Part shown: positions 1 to 11,060 of the stretch, piece after piece
Position numbering within the stretch: the stretch's first letter is position 1
How the letters are laid out: each line of letters begins with the position of its first letter
Assembly: GCA_035048485.1 (NCBI GenBank)
Contig: CM068587.1
Coordinates: forward strand, 53,477,501 to 53,541,500
Direction: 5' to 3'
Length of the DNA stretch: 64,000 nucleotides
Source: Pteria penguin
Taxonomy: Eukaryota; Mollusca; Bivalvia; Pterioida; Pteriidae
Translations under genes and position numbers: made by a program
Notes under the pieces: model-generated
Told to the model about the DNA's origin: nothing
The model's database searches: none
The model's input: the letters and a program-made list of their open reading frames with translations, nothing else

Positions 1-1030
1 TGTATTGTATTGTATCGTATACCTAGCTGTATTGTGATAGGGTGTAGGGATACATATTTATTTTCTTTATGATACCGATTCTAAATCTAGATACATGTAC
101 TTTAAAACTCATTCCCAAGTGTATTGTATACGTATCAACAAACTGCTGGTATTTAAATCAGCATAATGTTTGTGTATTAGTTTCCTTATTTATTCCTTTA
201 TTTGTTCAAATATCATGTATGCCACAGCGTCTGCATCAACATAGGAAATAAACAACAAAGAGGTTCCGATTAATTACCCAGAGTCGATGTCTAAAATGGA
301 AGGCTAAATCATAGAATTATTGCCCCATACACACCGTTGAGAACCCCGGAAAATACAACTTTCCGGGATGAGACCAAGAAATGACATTAAAGATAACTTA
401 TAGATATATTGATAATGAAAAGAAATACCTCGATATAAAAATACACACAATGAAATTAACGGAATCCATTTCCTCTCATTCGTACTTAGGTTAACTTTCT
501 ACTAAAATGTGTAACAAATTTGACAACTTGTTAAATTCGAATATACGAGGTATAATCAAAAAAGTTCTCGGCCCGATATACTTTGATACAATTAATAAGT
601 ATAAAAAGACCAGTCAAACCATTATTCAATCATACTGAACATTTTTGGTAGAGAAAGTTTCATTTCAAAGCTGGGAATTATACACGGAATTTGCTGCTAA
701 AAATGAAGGGTCTTCAAACCACTAAAATAGAGTTGTGAGCATCTGTGTAAGATGGGTTTGATTCCCAAGGAAATTCATCGGGGTTTCATGAAAACGCTGA
801 AGAAAATGGAGTGGGGGGGGGGGCCTTGAACGGTCTAGACATATCAATGAGGTCACCACAAACGAAAACGTTGATATTGTACACACTCTTGGCATGTGTG
901 ACAGAAGATGTAACTTTCGGGGAATTTGGCATAAACTATTTGGCTGTTCAATCAAGCTGAACAGACATTTTTCCTCATTTTGATACCATGATGCTTTGGC
1001 ATACCTTTTTTCTATTATTTTATGACTTCT
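1..1030. other. No gene seen; AT-rich non-coding DNA
   Basis: I see no coding exon with splice sites and no recognisable repeat here apart from TGTAT-type simple sequence at the very start and a G homopolymer near 815. Short open frames have no recognisable domain. Confidence 0.5.
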
Positions 1031-1345
1031 CAACTTGAGACACTTGTCGACCCTTGATCTCTATATAGAGGGATATTTATGTTTTCAATGTGTGTCCTTT
1101 CATTATTCTGCTGTTGCGATTAGTGGGAAGGTTGGCCGTAAACCGGTTAACCACATTAACTGATTTAATATTGTCATATCAAATTACCCCTCCTAAGTCG
1201 ATATCGTAGCTGTACTATAATCGAAGATTTTTGTGATGTCCATATGTATGTATATGTGGGGTTTTTTTCTTTTTATTACATCAAATACTGTAAATTTCCT
1301 TGGTGACTTTTCATACGACTGAGTCCGTCACTTTTCTTTCTTCTT
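1030..1345 (+). repeat. Dispersed repeat, family B (PLE-like 3' region)
   Basis: Diverged copy of a repeat seen about eight times in the window. Shared marks are a GTAAACCGGTTAACCACA block, then a CCTAAGTCGRTATCGTA block, a TCGAATATTTTTGT-like block and a GGTGACTT...CATACGACTG block. The best-preserved copies are at 29720-30085, 43480-43830 and 46000-46440; in the last, the repeat directly follows a PLE-like open frame. It is therefore probably the 3' untranslated part of a second PLE-like family. The mariner relic begins immediately downstream. Confidence 0.6.
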
Positions 1346-1353
1346 TTTAGGCA

Positions 1354-2000
1354 TGTCTAATGTCTCCGCTAGATGGGATCCTAGAATATTTACTGAGATT
1401 CAAAAGAGAAACAAGTATGACATTTCTTTGCACTTTTTTGCCTCACTATGAGGATGATCCGGAGAAAATTACAGGTCGAATTGTCACCAAGGACAAAAAG
1501 TGGGTTCACTATTTTCATCCTGAATCCAATCCTAACACAAAGCATGCAATTGATCACCATGGTTGTCTCCCTCCAAAATATTCAGAGATGAGTTTCCTTA
1601 TCGGTGGCATTTGTCTTTTGCGGGAACTTCAGGGAATAATCATGACTGATTTTACTTTAAGGACGCTGCACGATAAAAGATGAATATTATACAAATGAGT
1701 TAAAGATATTGCGAAGAAGAAGAGAGGAAAGCTAACTACAGGTGTTATGCTTTTTTTTTTTTTTTTTTTTTGATAATGCATTCGCTTTCACTTCGCAATG
1801 GCAATGGCAGCAATGGCAACCCCATATTCTCCAGTTTAAGTTCCACCTGATTTCTATTTGTTCCCAAAACTAATTTCTTACCTACTTGCTAAATATTCTG
1901 GAAGCAATGAGGGTGTCCTCGAAGCTGAAATTCGAAGAGAGATGGAGAAGGGTCATTTAAGGAAAGTAGACTGCATTAAAATAGATAGTAATCAAAATAT
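1354..2000 (+). pseudogene. Mariner-type transposase relic
   Basis: The frame at 1360-1683 reads as the middle of a mariner transposase: a GRIVTKDKKWVHYFHPES segment matches the first catalytic-Asp region of mariner enzymes (usually GDE.WVHH..PE), although the canonical D is replaced in the TKDK context. Past a stop, the frames continue with YYTNELKILRRRR, then, beyond a long T homopolymer (1751-1770), with a broken DNA-H region, the PHPILQ/PPYSPDL area and LFPKL...SNEGVLEA (from 1858). Several frameshifts and the poly-T insertion make it clearly dead. The first about 130 residues (DNA-binding domain) are missing. Family assignment rests on motif order; I could not align it. Confidence 0.75.
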
Positions 2001-2256
2001 GACAGGTTTGACCGATCGATGTTGGATGCTTATTATTTAGCTCCCCATCGGTTAAACCAAAGGAGACTATTGATTTTCACTAGAACGCTCCATCTGTTTG
2101 AGAAACCTTTCCAGATTTTTTTTATCAATTTTTTTTTAATTCATCATTTTGAAATTGTCACTAAGGAAGTTCTTTGGCCGTTACAGGGATCTATTGCAAT
2201 TTCAGATTCCTCTTTCAAGACTGTTAACCGATATTTTGGGACCTGGCCATACTAAA

Positions 2257-2655
2257 TAACCATCTTAACTTTTTGACTATACTTGATTTGACACAATACG
2301 TGTGTACAGGTATATACAGATATTTGTTCACCTGCGTTTCCAACACCGGAATTTCAGACAGGCAGCATTTCTTGCCTTGAATAGGAAATTTGACTTCACG
2401 TTCCTGTCTCCTTTGTATGTTCATGCGCGTATATTTATGTATATACCTCCTCGATTTGAAAAGTTATTGCAGGACTTTTGGAACGGGTGTTGCATGCAAC
2501 CAGGGGACGCTTACTTCTCCCGGACACCTGGTCTCACCTCGATTTTATTGGGGTTCGCATTTGTCTCAATATGACACTAAACACGATGTTGTCCCCTTTA
2601 GTCCATGGATTATGAGATATGGTTAACCCTTCGGTACTTCTTCGTTTTTTACTTT
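2257..2655 (+). repeat. Inverted-pair repeat, left copy, contains core motif
   Basis: About 400 bp that recurs in opposite orientation at 4000-4380 with high similarity, e.g. a shared GGAATTTCAGACAGGCAGCA block and CTGGTCTCACCTCGATTTTA block. The recurrent structured core lies at 2471-2564 inside it. No coding capacity is evident. Its 3' part also appears at 10890-11060 and 34080-34200. Confidence 0.75.
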
Positions 2656-3440
2656 GAGTACATTATTGAAGTTGTGGACTTGAAATTTGGTATGCAGTTT
2701 TGTACCATTAAGTTCCAAATCAAGTTCGAGTCTGGTCAATAGTAGAAAACTACTGCTTATATCTTTTCATTTTATCAATCATGCGCTTAACGCGGAAGTT
2801 CACATATCCGTTTTTATCACATTACCGTGATGACCCTAAGCAAATCACAAAAATGAGACAGAAATCACACGAAACATCAAAAGGCTCCATTATACACGTA
2901 CAGAACCGTCAATTTACCTGTTCAAAGCATTATAACTTATCCTGTAAATGAATATTTTCCTGTTGTTTCACATAAAAGGATAGTGGGTTTTTTGCTTGTA
3001 ATTGTTAAACACTACAATACCTTTATACTAAGGTTGCTATCAGCATAAATGAATTGGAGCAGTTTAGTATATAGTGATAGACTTTGATATGTAGTTTATA
3101 TATTTTCCGATAAACAGCGAGGTGAAATCGTGAAACGCAAAAGTAAGTTTTAGTATGATTTGAGTTCACTCTTCATTCATCATGTATCGAGCAGGAGGCA
3201 ACGTTTTACGTAAGCAGCGATCTCTGCACTGTATATGCCATGCCAGTGTTCAATATTCATCACTGCTGATAAAGTGTGTGGTGCGAAGGTATTGCACAGA
3301 AAGAAAGGAAATCATCAAAAACATAGAATAGAATACAAATGTCTGAAGTTTTCATCATGAATCCAGGATACACGTGACTTCATTATCACATGCATATGAG
3401 GAAGAAGTAATAATGTGATGATCTTCAGTTCATGTCCTGT
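2656..3440. other. No gene seen
   Basis: AT-rich spacer between the two inverted repeat copies. I found no exon, RNA gene or repeat here. Confidence 0.5.
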
Positions 3441-3448
3441 TATATTAC

Positions 3449-3611
3449 ACACACACACACATACATACACACATACACACATTTCGAACTACCGCTGTTT
3501 TTTTTTTTTTTTTTTTTTTTGGTTTTGTTTTGTTTGTTTGTTTGTTTTGTTTTTTTTTTGGTGGGGGGTTGTTTGGGGGGTTTTTCGGGGGGGGGGGTGG
3601 TTTCGGTGTGG

Positions 3612-3645
<34 letters not shown>

Positions 3646-3650
3646 GATTG
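3449..3650 (+). repeat. Low-complexity CA, poly-T and G/T-rich tract
   Basis: A short CA/CATA run is followed by about 23 T, GTTTT/GTTT runs, two G homopolymer blocks and CTTTT repeats. Reading frames across it encode only low-complexity Phe/Cys/Gly peptides and are not genes. G runs at 3563-3596 could favour quadruplex formation. Confidence 0.85.
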
Positions 3651-3999
3651 TTGTAGTTGTTTTATAGTTTTAAAACGAATACATATGCATGTGGTTCAGT
3701 ACACCATGCTGGTAAAATGACTCACCTTTTGTATATCAGCTCCGTATGCATTAACTGTTCTCTGTGCTTTTTATCGGAAGATGAACTTTGCTATGATTAA
3801 AGAATATTCTTGTATAATTTTTGAGAAAATAAATTATTATGGATCCAACGCAACACAATCTCGTATTCCCCCATCTTTTTAAGACTGATCACAGGCAATG
3901 CAGACGAAAGATATAGCGATATTATTGCATTTTACTTAACATTTATTATCGCCATTATCCCGAAATCACTATTGAATCCATCAATAAAGCAATGTCAAT

Positions 4000-4380
4000 G
4001 TAAAGCAAAACAACAAAGAAGTAGCGAAGGGTAAACCATATCTCATAGTCCATCGAATAAAGGGGACAATATCGTGTTTAGTGTCATATTCAGACAAATG
4101 TGAACCCCAGTAAAATCGAGGTGAGACCAGGTGTCCGGAAGGGGTAAGCGTCCCCTGGGTGCATACAACACCCGTCGCAATAGTCCTGCAACAACCTTTC
4201 AAGTCGAGGAGGTAAATACATAAATAAACAGACTTGAACATACGAAGGAGACAGGAACACGAAGTCAAATTTTCCCATTCAAGGCAAAAAATGCTGCCTG
4301 TCTGAAATTCCGGTATCGAAAACGCAGGTGAACAAATGTCTGTATATACATGTATTTACGTATTAAGTTAAGATGGTTAT
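4000..4380 (-). repeat. Inverted-pair repeat, right copy, contains core motif
   Basis: Reverse-complement partner of 2257-2655, with the structured core at 4093-4186. Together the copies form inverted arms of about 390 bp separated by about 1.35 kb. Confidence 0.75.
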
Positions 4381-4713
4381 TATGTATGGTCAACCCTCAG
4401 ACCAAATGAACTAGTGAAGAGAGCAAACTGTACACTACAAAATATGTTGTCAAATTATGTATTAAAGAATTAAGATCATGTAGAAATGCACACCGATCAA
4501 CATTTTAGATCTGAAATGATTACAATGCCGTTTTCCAAAGTAAGAAAAAATCATCAGTTGGCAGAAGTTAAGAATTTAGTGGATATCAGTGACACAATAG
4601 CAAAATTGACACTCATTGAAGATGTATCTACAACATCTCTTTCCAACACAATATAGAACTAGACGCAAATATTTGAACTTCCCTCTTCCCCGTCCTAAAA
4701 CAAAAGAGCCAAA

Positions 4714-5209
4714 TACAGTTGGGTGCAGTCCTAACCTTACATTCAAGTGCACTTGAAAAGTGCGCTTCAAGTTTAGTTTTTCGTCCTGAATACCAGTCAT
4801 AGAGTTAAGTCAAGTGCACTTGATGTCAAGTTTACTTTAAAGTAATCCCGTCTTCAAGTTTACTATCACGTGACACCAAGTTTACTTTTCACGTTTATTT
4901 ATTACAATTATCCAGTTTCGTATAACACAATAGAAATAATTGTCTTATTATGTACAATTGCATATTTTACAAAAAAAAACCCTGTTTTAATAGAAAAATA
5001 TAGTAAATGTACATCGATATAGAAAGTAAACTAAACTTGAAGTGCACTTGGAGTAAACTTTGAATCAAGTTTAATACTAAATTTTGAATCAAGTTTACTA
5101 CTAAACTTGATTCCAAGTTTACTCTATTGTCGCTAAGTAAAGTTGAAAAGCAGTCATAAAGTTAACTTGAAGTGCACTGTATGTAAGGTTAGGACTGCAC
5201 CTAACTGTA
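4714..5209. mobile_element. TIR element (MITE-like), TA-flanked, copy 1
   Basis: The left end TACAGTTGGGTGCAGTCCTA and the right end (reverse complement TACAGTTAGGTGCAGTCCTA) are near-perfect terminal inverted repeats extending about 40 bp into a CAAGTGCACTT block. The interior is dense in short CAAGTTTACT and CTTGAAGTGCACTT words in both orientations. No transposase frame is present. The ends begin and end with TA, as expected for Tc1/mariner-mobilised MITEs. A second copy lies at 12342-13320. Confidence 0.8.
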
Positions 5210-5271
5210 TCAATTTTTAAGAGTTTCTCTCTAACAGTAAAAATACATAAACAGCAGTTAATCTGCCAGGA

Positions 5272-5472
5272 GAGAGAGAGAGAGTGAGAGAGAGAGAAAG
5301 AGAGAAAGATACAGAGAGAGACAGAAAGGGAGAGACACAGAGTGAGAGACACAGAGAGAGGCAGATAGAAAGACAGACAGAGAGAGAGAGACAAAGAGAG
5401 ACAGACAGAGAGAGAGAGAGAGAGACAAAGAGAGAAAGAAAGAGAGAGACAGACAGACAGTGAGAGAGAGAA
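5272..5472. repeat. Imperfect GA microsatellite
   Basis: GAGA, GACAGA and GAAAG runs over about 200 bp. The - strand frame across it encodes Ser/Leu repeats only. Confidence 0.9.
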
Positions 5473-5937
5473 TTTCAAATATATATCATGATATGTCGTA
5501 TCAAAACAAAGGTTTCTCATATAGATTAATATGGTTGTGACGGACGGTAGATTTTATTTAAGTTTTATTTCACACTATGTTTATTGCACTAAACTGGTGC
5601 CGGTTTTTGTCTGATTCAATGCATTGAAGATCTATACAACAAACCCACACAGGGCAACGAAGAATCCTCTTCATTTTTGCTCTATTATGCAAAATATGCC
5701 TTTAATGACTGAAACCGCTCTGTCGACATCTTCCACATACTACAGCATGTGCATTGGATTTTTCTACTTATCCGAAAGTTATATCAGTATTATTTGAAAC
5801 ATTACGCCTTTCGTCAATTTACTGAAATTTTATCGTCGCTGCAATGACCCTGTTCGGCAATAAATGTTTAATCCTGAATGATGTATTATTTGTTGGATAG
5901 AAGTTGATGTTTTAAGTCATTAATACTCATTGTAAAA

Positions 5938-6120
5938 TACGAAAGTAACTGGTGTCACATGACTATGGCACCAACAACAATGTACCACAGTGGGCATTCA
6001 CGGACCAGGTGAGACCAGGTGCCCGGGAGGAGTGAGCGTCTCCTGTTTGGCTAGTCATACTCGCCGTGAATGCCCTTACATACAGACGAAACATACATAA
6101 TTCAGCACTGTATATATACA
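5938..6120 (-). repeat. Core-motif repeat with perfect 12-bp closing stem
   Basis: Member of the short repeat family also at 17280-17452, 17620-17792, 44550-44660 and 48360-48500. Read on -, the core runs from CCGTGAATGCCC complement to GGGCATTCACGG: these 12-nt arms at 5992-6003 and 6063-6074 are perfect reverse complements. The conserved interior (CTCACTCCTCCCGGGCACCT) lies between them. Confidence 0.8.
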
Positions 6121-6453
6121 TGTAACTATTAATTGTCATTCATATTATGAAAACTACCGCGTTATAGCAGTGTTACCAGGAATGCTTGAATCTCTATTAA
6201 CCTCCACCCTGTTACACAAAGGGTCTGTGTTCACAATTTTATAATATAAACGTTAACATGTTAATGATTTACCATCTTGTGTTTCACTAAGAAAGTGTAA
6301 ATAGTAGTTTTTAATCAGCATAATAAAGTGTCTGCAAAAGTGCGTTTATTTAGAGCCCTGACTTTAAGGAATTATTATTATTATTATTATCATCATCATT
6401 ATTATTATTATTATTATTAGCAGCAGTAGTAGTAGTAGTAGTAGTAGTAGTAG

Positions 6454-6498
<45 letters not shown>

Positions 6499-7595
6499 TT
6501 GTTGTTGTTTATCATCTATATTTTTTCAGCGATTTTTCGGCATTGAGAATTATCCAAGAGACATGAATTGTTGATGTGCGCATCTGGTGAGAGTTATAAA
6601 CATAGGCATTTGTATTCTTAAAGTTATTATTATTATCACTGAGACCGTGCAGCCGCTGGTATTTCCCAATAAGTTTATAGTTGATAAAATATTATAAATC
6701 ATTTAAATTAAGGTTTCAGTACATGACATTGAGAACAGGGCTGATTAAAATGAAGTTTATATTGCACATACGCGTTGATATTTTAAAAGGTATATGTATA
6801 TGCGATTTAGCGGTTATTGCGTTAAACCATAAATATGATAAATGTTTAATATATATATATATATATCAGCAATGGATATTCGTGTTCACTTTAAAATAAA
6901 ATATATATGACAATAGTTTATGTGCACCTCATTTTAATAAATAACTTGCTCCAAACGTTGTGTTGTTGACCAAATAAAAACAACAACAAAAAGCAATACA
7001 ATGGGTTTGTGAAAAACGAATGCCCCCGGCTGCAACAGTTTCGAAATAAGACAAATTTTGATATGTAGGTCAAGGGTCACTGTTAAGCTCACACAGTTAA
7101 TGACCTTAGTATAATTTGAAAAGTCTTAATTCGTGGGGTGTGCATGCCAAATATGAAGTCTTTATCTCCCATGTTTCAAAGTTATGGCAAATGAATTGAA
7201 TTTTCAAATGTAGGTCAAAGGTAACGGTTATGTTTACGAGGTCAATGACCATGGTGTATGTTGAAAGGTGAAGTATGTATGACATATATAGTCTGTATCT
7301 CTCACGGTTGAAAAATGTATCGATCCAGGGGCATAAAAACCCCCAACATAGCTACATAAAATCCTGAAATTAATTCTTTTAACATATTCAACATTACATT
7401 TTAAACTACAATTTTAATGATTTATATTTTATTATTATATACTAGCGAAGAAAAGTATTTCCTTTATAGATTCACATACAAAATATTATGTTGCATTATG
7501 TATATCATTATTTAACAAAATACATTGTATTTAGATTCAAACCTTAAATCACGGATTATGTCCATTATGGTTAATACGAACAGCTACTAAAAAGA
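6121..7595. other. No gene seen; includes diverged bivalve-type repeat at 7010-7310
   Basis: No coding exon found. From about 7010 to 7310 there are spaced words such as GTAGGTCAAGGGTCA, AAATATGAAG and TTATGGCAAATG. A similar word set occurs at 19110-19310, so this is probably an old interspersed repeat. Confidence 0.4.
6368..6510. repeat. Compound trinucleotide microsatellite
   Basis: Consecutive ATT, AGT and TTG repeat blocks. Confidence 0.95.
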
Positions 7596-7609
7596 GTGGA
7601 GTGGAAAAA

Positions 7610-8176
7610 GTTTCACAATTTGCATAGTGTGTATAACCGCTACTTGTACTGCTGGCTGCATTCTTCACACATACGACGCATTGAACGAATCATGTTTTCC
7701 AGAAATCCCTATGAAATGTTCTGCCATATGCGCAATACTGAACGATGCAAAGCGTCCAACGCAGCAAACGGTGTGTTTCTTGCGTAGACATCCTTCCATT
7801 TCATCCCAAACATGTTCTTTAGTCGACAAATTCGGTTACATTGACAGGGTAGCACATTCACGTTTTGCTGCTGTAGATAGTCACTACACCTGTGGTGTGC
7901 GGTTGTCAGTTGCCCTACTGTAGAATGACGTTACACTGATTGTTGTGAATGAATGGAATGACATGCTGAAGTTCAATATCGTCATGGTAGCGTTTGCCGA
8001 TTAAACTGCCCCTCACTATCACCAAAGGGGTCGTTCTATGTGTTGGAATTTCACATAAAACATTTACAGTATTTTAAAATATGAACTCCAAACTGCTTTG
8101 CCACTTTCCTTTTAGACATCCCAGCTTCCAGCATTCCAATAGCACACAAACGATCATTTTCGGTCATGCCAGGCAT
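7610..8176 (-). pseudogene. Tc1-like transposase relic, internally deleted
   Basis: Read on -, a Met at 8176 opens the peptide GMTENDRLCAIGMLEAGMSK followed by RKVAKQFGVH, the helix-turn-helix start of Tc1-type transposases. The frame then jumps (large internal deletion) to a segment resembling the catalytic core (RTPL...HDDIE-like) and on to QQQNVNVLP, FGMKWKDV and ALHRSVLRIWQNI followed by GFLENMIRSMRRMCEEC, the standard C-terminal order (LQQ..V.VLPWP, IEH.WD, L...L..IW..I, SMRRRC). The final catalytic-acid region is degraded, and stops and frameshifts are present. Non-functional. Confidence 0.8.
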
Positions 8177-8390
8177 CTCTCAATCAAAATTTAATACCAA
8201 ACCCAAGGTTTTTCTGTTTCAATCCATTGAATACTGTCAATAAATGCAAGACATTCTAATCCATTACTAGCCACGTGTCGCTTAGGCTCGAAACGCTATA
8301 ACAAAGTGTTGTAGCACTAAAGGCGAATTGAGTACTCAAACACGCATTAAGTATATTAAACTATGCCTAACGAATTAAAAGCGATCAAAG

Positions 8391-8396
<6 letters not shown>

Positions 8397-8474
<78 letters not shown>
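8397..8474. repeat. (TA)n microsatellite
   Basis: About 78 bp of uninterrupted TA. Confidence 0.95.
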
Positions 8475-8476
<2 letters not shown>

Positions 8477-9940
8477 TTATTTAGCTTTAACAACTTACGA
8501 CCCGGCGAATTGTAACCTGATATAATAATAACCGGGTAATTTATTATATAATGCTCAGCTCATTTCTTCCCATAATTTATTGTATAAATATCGTCGGAAT
8601 GATAAAGCAGTATATCATTTCAGATGATATAATTGATGGTCTGATAGAGCAATAGAAAACTTCGAATACTTGGTTTGGGGTCAGCCTTACACTACAATAA
8701 CCTCAGTAATATGTACTGCATTATATATATTTAGTGTGCGATCCTCATAAGACATTTTCTAGGAAAGCTTTTTACGTCTCGTACGAAGTTCATGATTGAT
8801 CAGAAGGACTTTATCCGTCGAATTTCTATCACAGGAAGTTTCTTTTTCTCTATCATACCTTCCTCATATAAATTCTCACTTTTCTGTTTGGGTTTTTTGA
8901 ATTTTGAATCGTACAGGTCTTATATAACATAATATGCTTTACCTCGGCTGTAATTGTTAGCTTGTTAATCGTAAGCTACAGTGATATTTATCTCAAAGGT
9001 ATGACTATAATTTATATGATTACAACTGTAAATATCACATAGAGCTGTATGATTCATTGACATTTACAGTTAAGTTTCTGAACTGCACTCTTGTGTAATT
9101 GCAGTACCTGAAGCAGAAATAGAAGAAATTTATGAATGTATCACCTAAGGTGAGATTTTCCAACATTCATGTTATTTTCCGTAAAAAATGAATAATAGCC
9201 TTGATTGAAATTTCAAAGGGGACATATCAAACTTTAAATTTATGATATCAAAAACCCTAAAATTTCCCTCGAGCTGAATATTCATTCTTTACATCTCGGA
9301 ATTGAGCTTATTATGAGTTTATCGAGATCAAACGGGAAATGGAATTCTTCTGGACATGTTCGACTGACGGCCATCTCATTAAACGCATATTCGTTATTGG
9401 AATTTATCTGTAGTTATTGAAATGCCTATGATATTATTTATAAAGAGGATGGAATTTACCCTCTTTCGCTTTCATTAATTACGTTTCATGGAAGTCCAGA
9501 AGAGGCAGGAAAATTAAGCCTAATATACTGGTAATTCATATGAACACATTAAAAAATAGATATGGGAACTACATGTTTACGTGTTTTCATCTTGCGAGCA
9601 CTTTTTGTTTCACTAAGCTTAGTTTCTTTTCCTTTTATTTTATCTTTTTTCTGATCGTCTCTCTATTTGCTTTTAATTGTTGTGTTCCGGAGAAGGAGCA
9701 AATAGCTTTGCGAATTTGAAAATTTTACTGTTTTATTGCCGTTTTCGCTTGTTTGCTTCTATATTCAATCTTGATTTTTAAAATGAATTAGATATATATA
9801 TTTATCACATCTTTTCCTGTTTATGCAGTAAAATATCGCTATACCATAAATGAAATTATGGCTTAACGTGGAAAAGAATTGTGTTAAGCCGGTGTTTGAT
9901 GAAATAAACACCTTTAAACTGAGTGTAAACATGTGATAAA
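8475..9940. other. No gene seen; possible old repeat at 9600-9780
   Basis: I see no exon. The 9660-9780 stretch (GGAGAAGGAGCAAATAGCTT followed by TATTGCCGTTTTCGCTTG) resembles 13110-13190 in the nested insert of the 12342-13320 element, suggesting a shared old repeat. Confidence 0.4.
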
Positions 9941-9944
9941 AAAA

Positions 9945-10062
9945 ATCTGAAATGAATTTTCATTTCAAACGGTATTTATGAAACTCATTGCGTGTTTTAT
10001 GTCCCAAAACAAACAACTCGTTTCACAAATACCAAATGAAATGAAAATTCATTTCAGATCAT
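9945..10062. mobile_element. Short foldback element
   Basis: Two inverted arms of about 50 bp meet at a small loop near 10003. Both carry GATCTGAAATGAATTTTCAT or its reverse complement followed by GGTATTTRTGAAAC. It looks like a palindromic MITE. A SINE starts within 10 bp of its right end. Confidence 0.7.
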
Positions 10063-10068
10063 ATATAA

Positions 10069-10342
10069 GCCGGCGGGGCCTAGTGGTGTCGCGCTGGACT
10101 CCTGATCGGGAGGCCGGGGTTCGAGTCCCGCTCTGGTCATGCCGATGGTGTTCTGTCTCTCGGATGAAACAGTAAAAACCGAGGCCCCGTTTCGTGGTAT
10201 GCATGGCATGTTAAAGATCCCCTGCTTCGGGTCGGTCCGTTGCACAGGTCAAAATCTGTATGCTCCGCATCAGGCAGATGCCGTCACCATATACGTGAAA
10301 TATTCGTGGTTTGACGTTAAACAACAATCAATCAATCAATCA
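10069..10342 (+). mobile_element. tRNA-derived SINE, family 1
   Basis: The head has an A-box-like CCTAGTGG segment and a B-box GGTTCGAGTCC near 10119. A central GGCAGATGCCGTCACCATAT block and an ACGTGAAATATTCGTGG block follow, then a GACGTTAAACAACAATCAAT tail. The same order is seen at 23294-23575, 52084-52347, 53870-54126 and 28582-28835 (+) and, reversed, at 16514-16783 and 38186-38445. The frames across it are not genes. Confidence 0.9.
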
Positions 10343-10384
10343 GATCATCCATATATACATGTTTCCTGTTGGTACAACAGTACC

Positions 10385-10590
10385 GAAAACCGTGTTTGTA
10401 ATTAAACACACCAATTGGATGACGTTTGTTACTTCAGTTGACACTCCTAAGTCGGTATCGTAACCGCAGCACAATCGAATATTTCTGTAATGTCGTTTTT
10501 CCGTGTATATTCTACTATTATCATCTTTTGTGCGCATGTCCTTGCTGAATTTTGTCATACAACTTGGTCAAATACCTTTAGTTTTCCCTT
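10385..10590 (+). repeat. Family B repeat fragment
   Basis: Contains ACACACCAATTGGATGACG, CCTAAGTCGGTATCGTAACC and CACAATCGAATATTTCTGTA blocks, matching the copies at 29880-30080 and 46160-46300. Confidence 0.75.
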
Positions 10591-10699
10591 TTATATAGCG
10601 ACAAAACCTTGGAACTGTATTGCGTCACCATTGTTTTGATGTCAAAAACCTACTGATATAGGATTTCATATCCAAACTATTGCATTTGAATACATGTAT

Positions 10700-10703
<4 letters not shown>

Positions 10704-10794
<91 letters not shown>
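10704..10794. repeat. (TA)n microsatellite
   Basis: About 90 bp of TA. Frames across it encode Ile-Tyr repeats only. Confidence 0.95.
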
Positions 10795-10796
<2 letters not shown>

Positions 10797-10889
10797 CGAT
10801 GCAATTCAGTATTTAGGGTTTATGCTGAAGATCGGAAATATCTGTTTCCTGTCTTTCATTGAAATCATGTTATGTTTCCGATAAGTTCG

Positions 10890-11060
10890 CTGCCTAAGCT
10901 AAATTTACCCAGGGGACGCCTTCTCCATCCTGGCATATTGTCGCACCTCAGTTTAATTAGGATTCGCATTTGTTTGAATATGAAGCCGACATTGTACACG
11001 ATATTGTCCATTTATTCCATGGACTTCGAGATATAACCCTTCGGTACTTCTTTGTTTACT
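10890..11060 (+). repeat. Degraded core-motif repeat
   Basis: CCAGGGGACGC, GGATTCGCATTTGTTTGAAT and CTTCGGTACTTCTTTG blocks match the 3' half of the 2257-2655 repeat. Confidence 0.65.

Noticed and set aside
3415..3720. Phe-rich membrane-like peptide
   Set aside because: Low-complexity T/G homopolymer region.
5119..5520. 133-aa Ser/Leu-rich frame
   Set aside because: It is a translation of a GA microsatellite.
10054..10405. Proteins encoded in SINE regions
   Set aside because: Frames at 10054-10405, 23265-23471, 38244-38450, 52099-52392 and 53804-54121 are translations of SINE copies.
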